DNA of 13,592 bases from an uncultured bacterium (GTDB lineage: Bacteria; Bacillota; Clostridia; Oscillospirales; Acutalibacteraceae). Numbering within the stretch: position 1 is the first letter of the stretch; every line of letters starts with the position of its first letter. The stretch lies in contig CAKXIK010000008.1 of the NCBI GenBank assembly GCA_934875675.1, forward strand, positions 63,056-76,647, given 5' to 3'. The translations under genes were made by a program, and so were the position numbers. Below are positions 12,962-13,592 of this stretch, one piece after another. The notes under the pieces are model-generated. The model did no database searches. It saw only the letters and a list, made by a program, of their open reading frames with translations, and had not been told where the DNA came from.

Positions 12962-13592
12962 TGACCCGCTGTAGCAAAAATAGACAGTAAAAAGAAAAGC
13001 ATATCGTAGAATATCGAAATATTATGCCGTCTGGCTTCGTTTTTGGAATGGAGTCAGACGGTATTTTAATTGAAACCGCTCAAAATTGTAAAACTGAATG
13101 TAATCATCAATGAGCTGGTTTGCCTGTTCAAAGGAGTGAATTTTCTGTCTTGAGATACACTCCGTTTTCAACATTGAGAAGAAATTTTCAGCCATAGCGT
13201 TATCATAAGGGTTTCCACGTCTTGACATAGATGGCGTAATGCCATATTCTTGTGTAAGGGCAAAGTATGCTTGTGAGGTGTATTGAAACCCTTGGTCGCT
13301 GTGGAGCTGTAACTCCCCAGCGACCGCTTCTTTTTGTACAGCAGCACGAACTGTGTCCAGCACAAGATTAACCGTTTGTCGCTTGCTGGTTTTGTAGGCA
13401 ACAATACTGTTGTCAAAGAGGTCACGGATAACGGACACATAGAGAAAGCCTTGAGCTGTGGGGATATAAGAAATATCGGTAACCCATTTCTTGTTGGGTT
13501 GTTCTGCTATGAAGTTACGGTTAAGAATATTAGCATAGCGGTAGATGGATTGTCCGCAGTTTTGCCAACGTTTACGCCGAACCTCACTGAGC
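12962..13592 (-). mobile_element. IS3-family insertion sequence, right part (runs off the window)
   Basis: The transposase below belongs to an IS3-family element, whose ends usually begin with TG. Two TG candidates lie between the ntpD stop and the transposase stop, at 12962 and 12970. The stretch from 12970 (TGTAGCAAAAATAGACAGT) looks like a terminal inverted repeat of this family. The other end lies outside the window, so the inverted repeat and target duplication cannot be checked and the boundary is approximate. Confidence 0.7.
13022..13592 (-). CDS. IS3-family transposase OrfB, C-terminal part (partial)
   Basis: The frame is open to the right edge and gives 189 visible residues, ending in TAA at 13022-13024. 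It is the rve-type integrase core of IS3-family OrfB, which cuts and joins DNA during transposition. The catalytic triad is complete: Asp in KKWVTDISYI (visible residue 39), Asp in LQLHSDQGFQYTS (residue 99), and Glu in NPYDNAMAENFFSMLKTE (residue 135). The last two are separated by 35 residues, the DD35E spacing of the family. The C-terminus ends YNFERFQLKYRLTPFQKRSQ, also typical. A GTG at 13438 is only an internal codon. The N-terminal part of OrfB and the OrfA frame that usually precedes it lie off the window. No break is visible, so the element may be active. Confidence 0.93.
   Translation of the reverse strand, partial: LSEVRRKRWQNCGQSIYRYANILNRNFIAEQPNKKWVTDISYIPTAQGFLYVSVIRDLFDNSIVAYKTSKRQTVNLVLDTVRAAVQKEAVAGELQLHSDQGFQYTSQAYFALTQEYGITPSMSRRGNPYDNAMAENFFSMLKTECISRQKIHSFEQANQLIDDYIQFYNFERFQLKYRLTPFQKRSQTA

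Noticed and set aside
13026..13053. Inverted repeat CCGTCTG/CAGACGG as an operon terminator
   Set aside because: It lies inside the 3' end of the transposase gene, has a 14-base or longer loop and no clear U tract directly behind it, so I did not annotate it as a terminator.
1..13592. CRISPR array, tRNA, rRNA, toxin-antitoxin or phage defence genes
   Set aside because: Both strands were read for regular repeats, tRNA-like stems and known defence motifs, and none was seen.

Overview
The window is dominated by one complete operon for a V-type (A/V-type) ATPase, lying on the + strand from about 3.9 to 13.0 kb. Protein families, codon use and Shine-Dalgarno sites (AAAGGA/GGAGG) suggest a Gram-positive anaerobe of the Clostridia, probably of the Oscillospirales/Ruminococcaceae type. 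That placement is inference from gene content, not a database result.

Left part, 1-2.2 kb. The 3' end of a + strand gene enters from the left edge and ends in a domain resembling the RNA polymerase alpha C-terminal helical fold. A cluster of inverted repeats follows. Four genes then read leftwards on the - strand: a small flavodoxin, a membrane-anchored DUF4352-like protein, and two very short acidic proteins of 57 and 44 residues with good ribosome binding sites.

Middle, 2.2-3.9 kb. A spacer with divergent transcription separates the flavodoxin from a two-gene lysine exporter. LysO is split here into an N-terminal three-helix protein and a C-terminal five-to-six-helix protein. A strong rho-independent terminator follows. 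A long AT-rich upstream region then carries a good -10 box about 170 nt before the first ATPase gene.

ATPase operon, 3.93-12.96 kb. The order is G/H, C, I, K, F, E, A, B, D. A and B form the catalytic hexamer, D, F and C the central shaft and its socket, E and G/H the peripheral stalks, and I and K the membrane motor. All core subunits are present and appear intact. The rotor subunit K is the most unusual: a normal c-type hairpin with one ion-binding glutamate follows two extra hydrophobic segments, the second of which looks like a signal peptide. The spacers between genes are long (24-101 nt) and several hold small hairpins.

Right end, 12.96-13.59 kb. The end of an IS3-family insertion sequence lies directly behind ntpD, with its DD35E transposase reading towards the operon.

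No CRISPR array, tRNA, rRNA or defence system was seen. I found no clear new biological system. The points most worth checking are the K subunit extension, the small acidic genes, the split lysO and the IS abutting ntpD.
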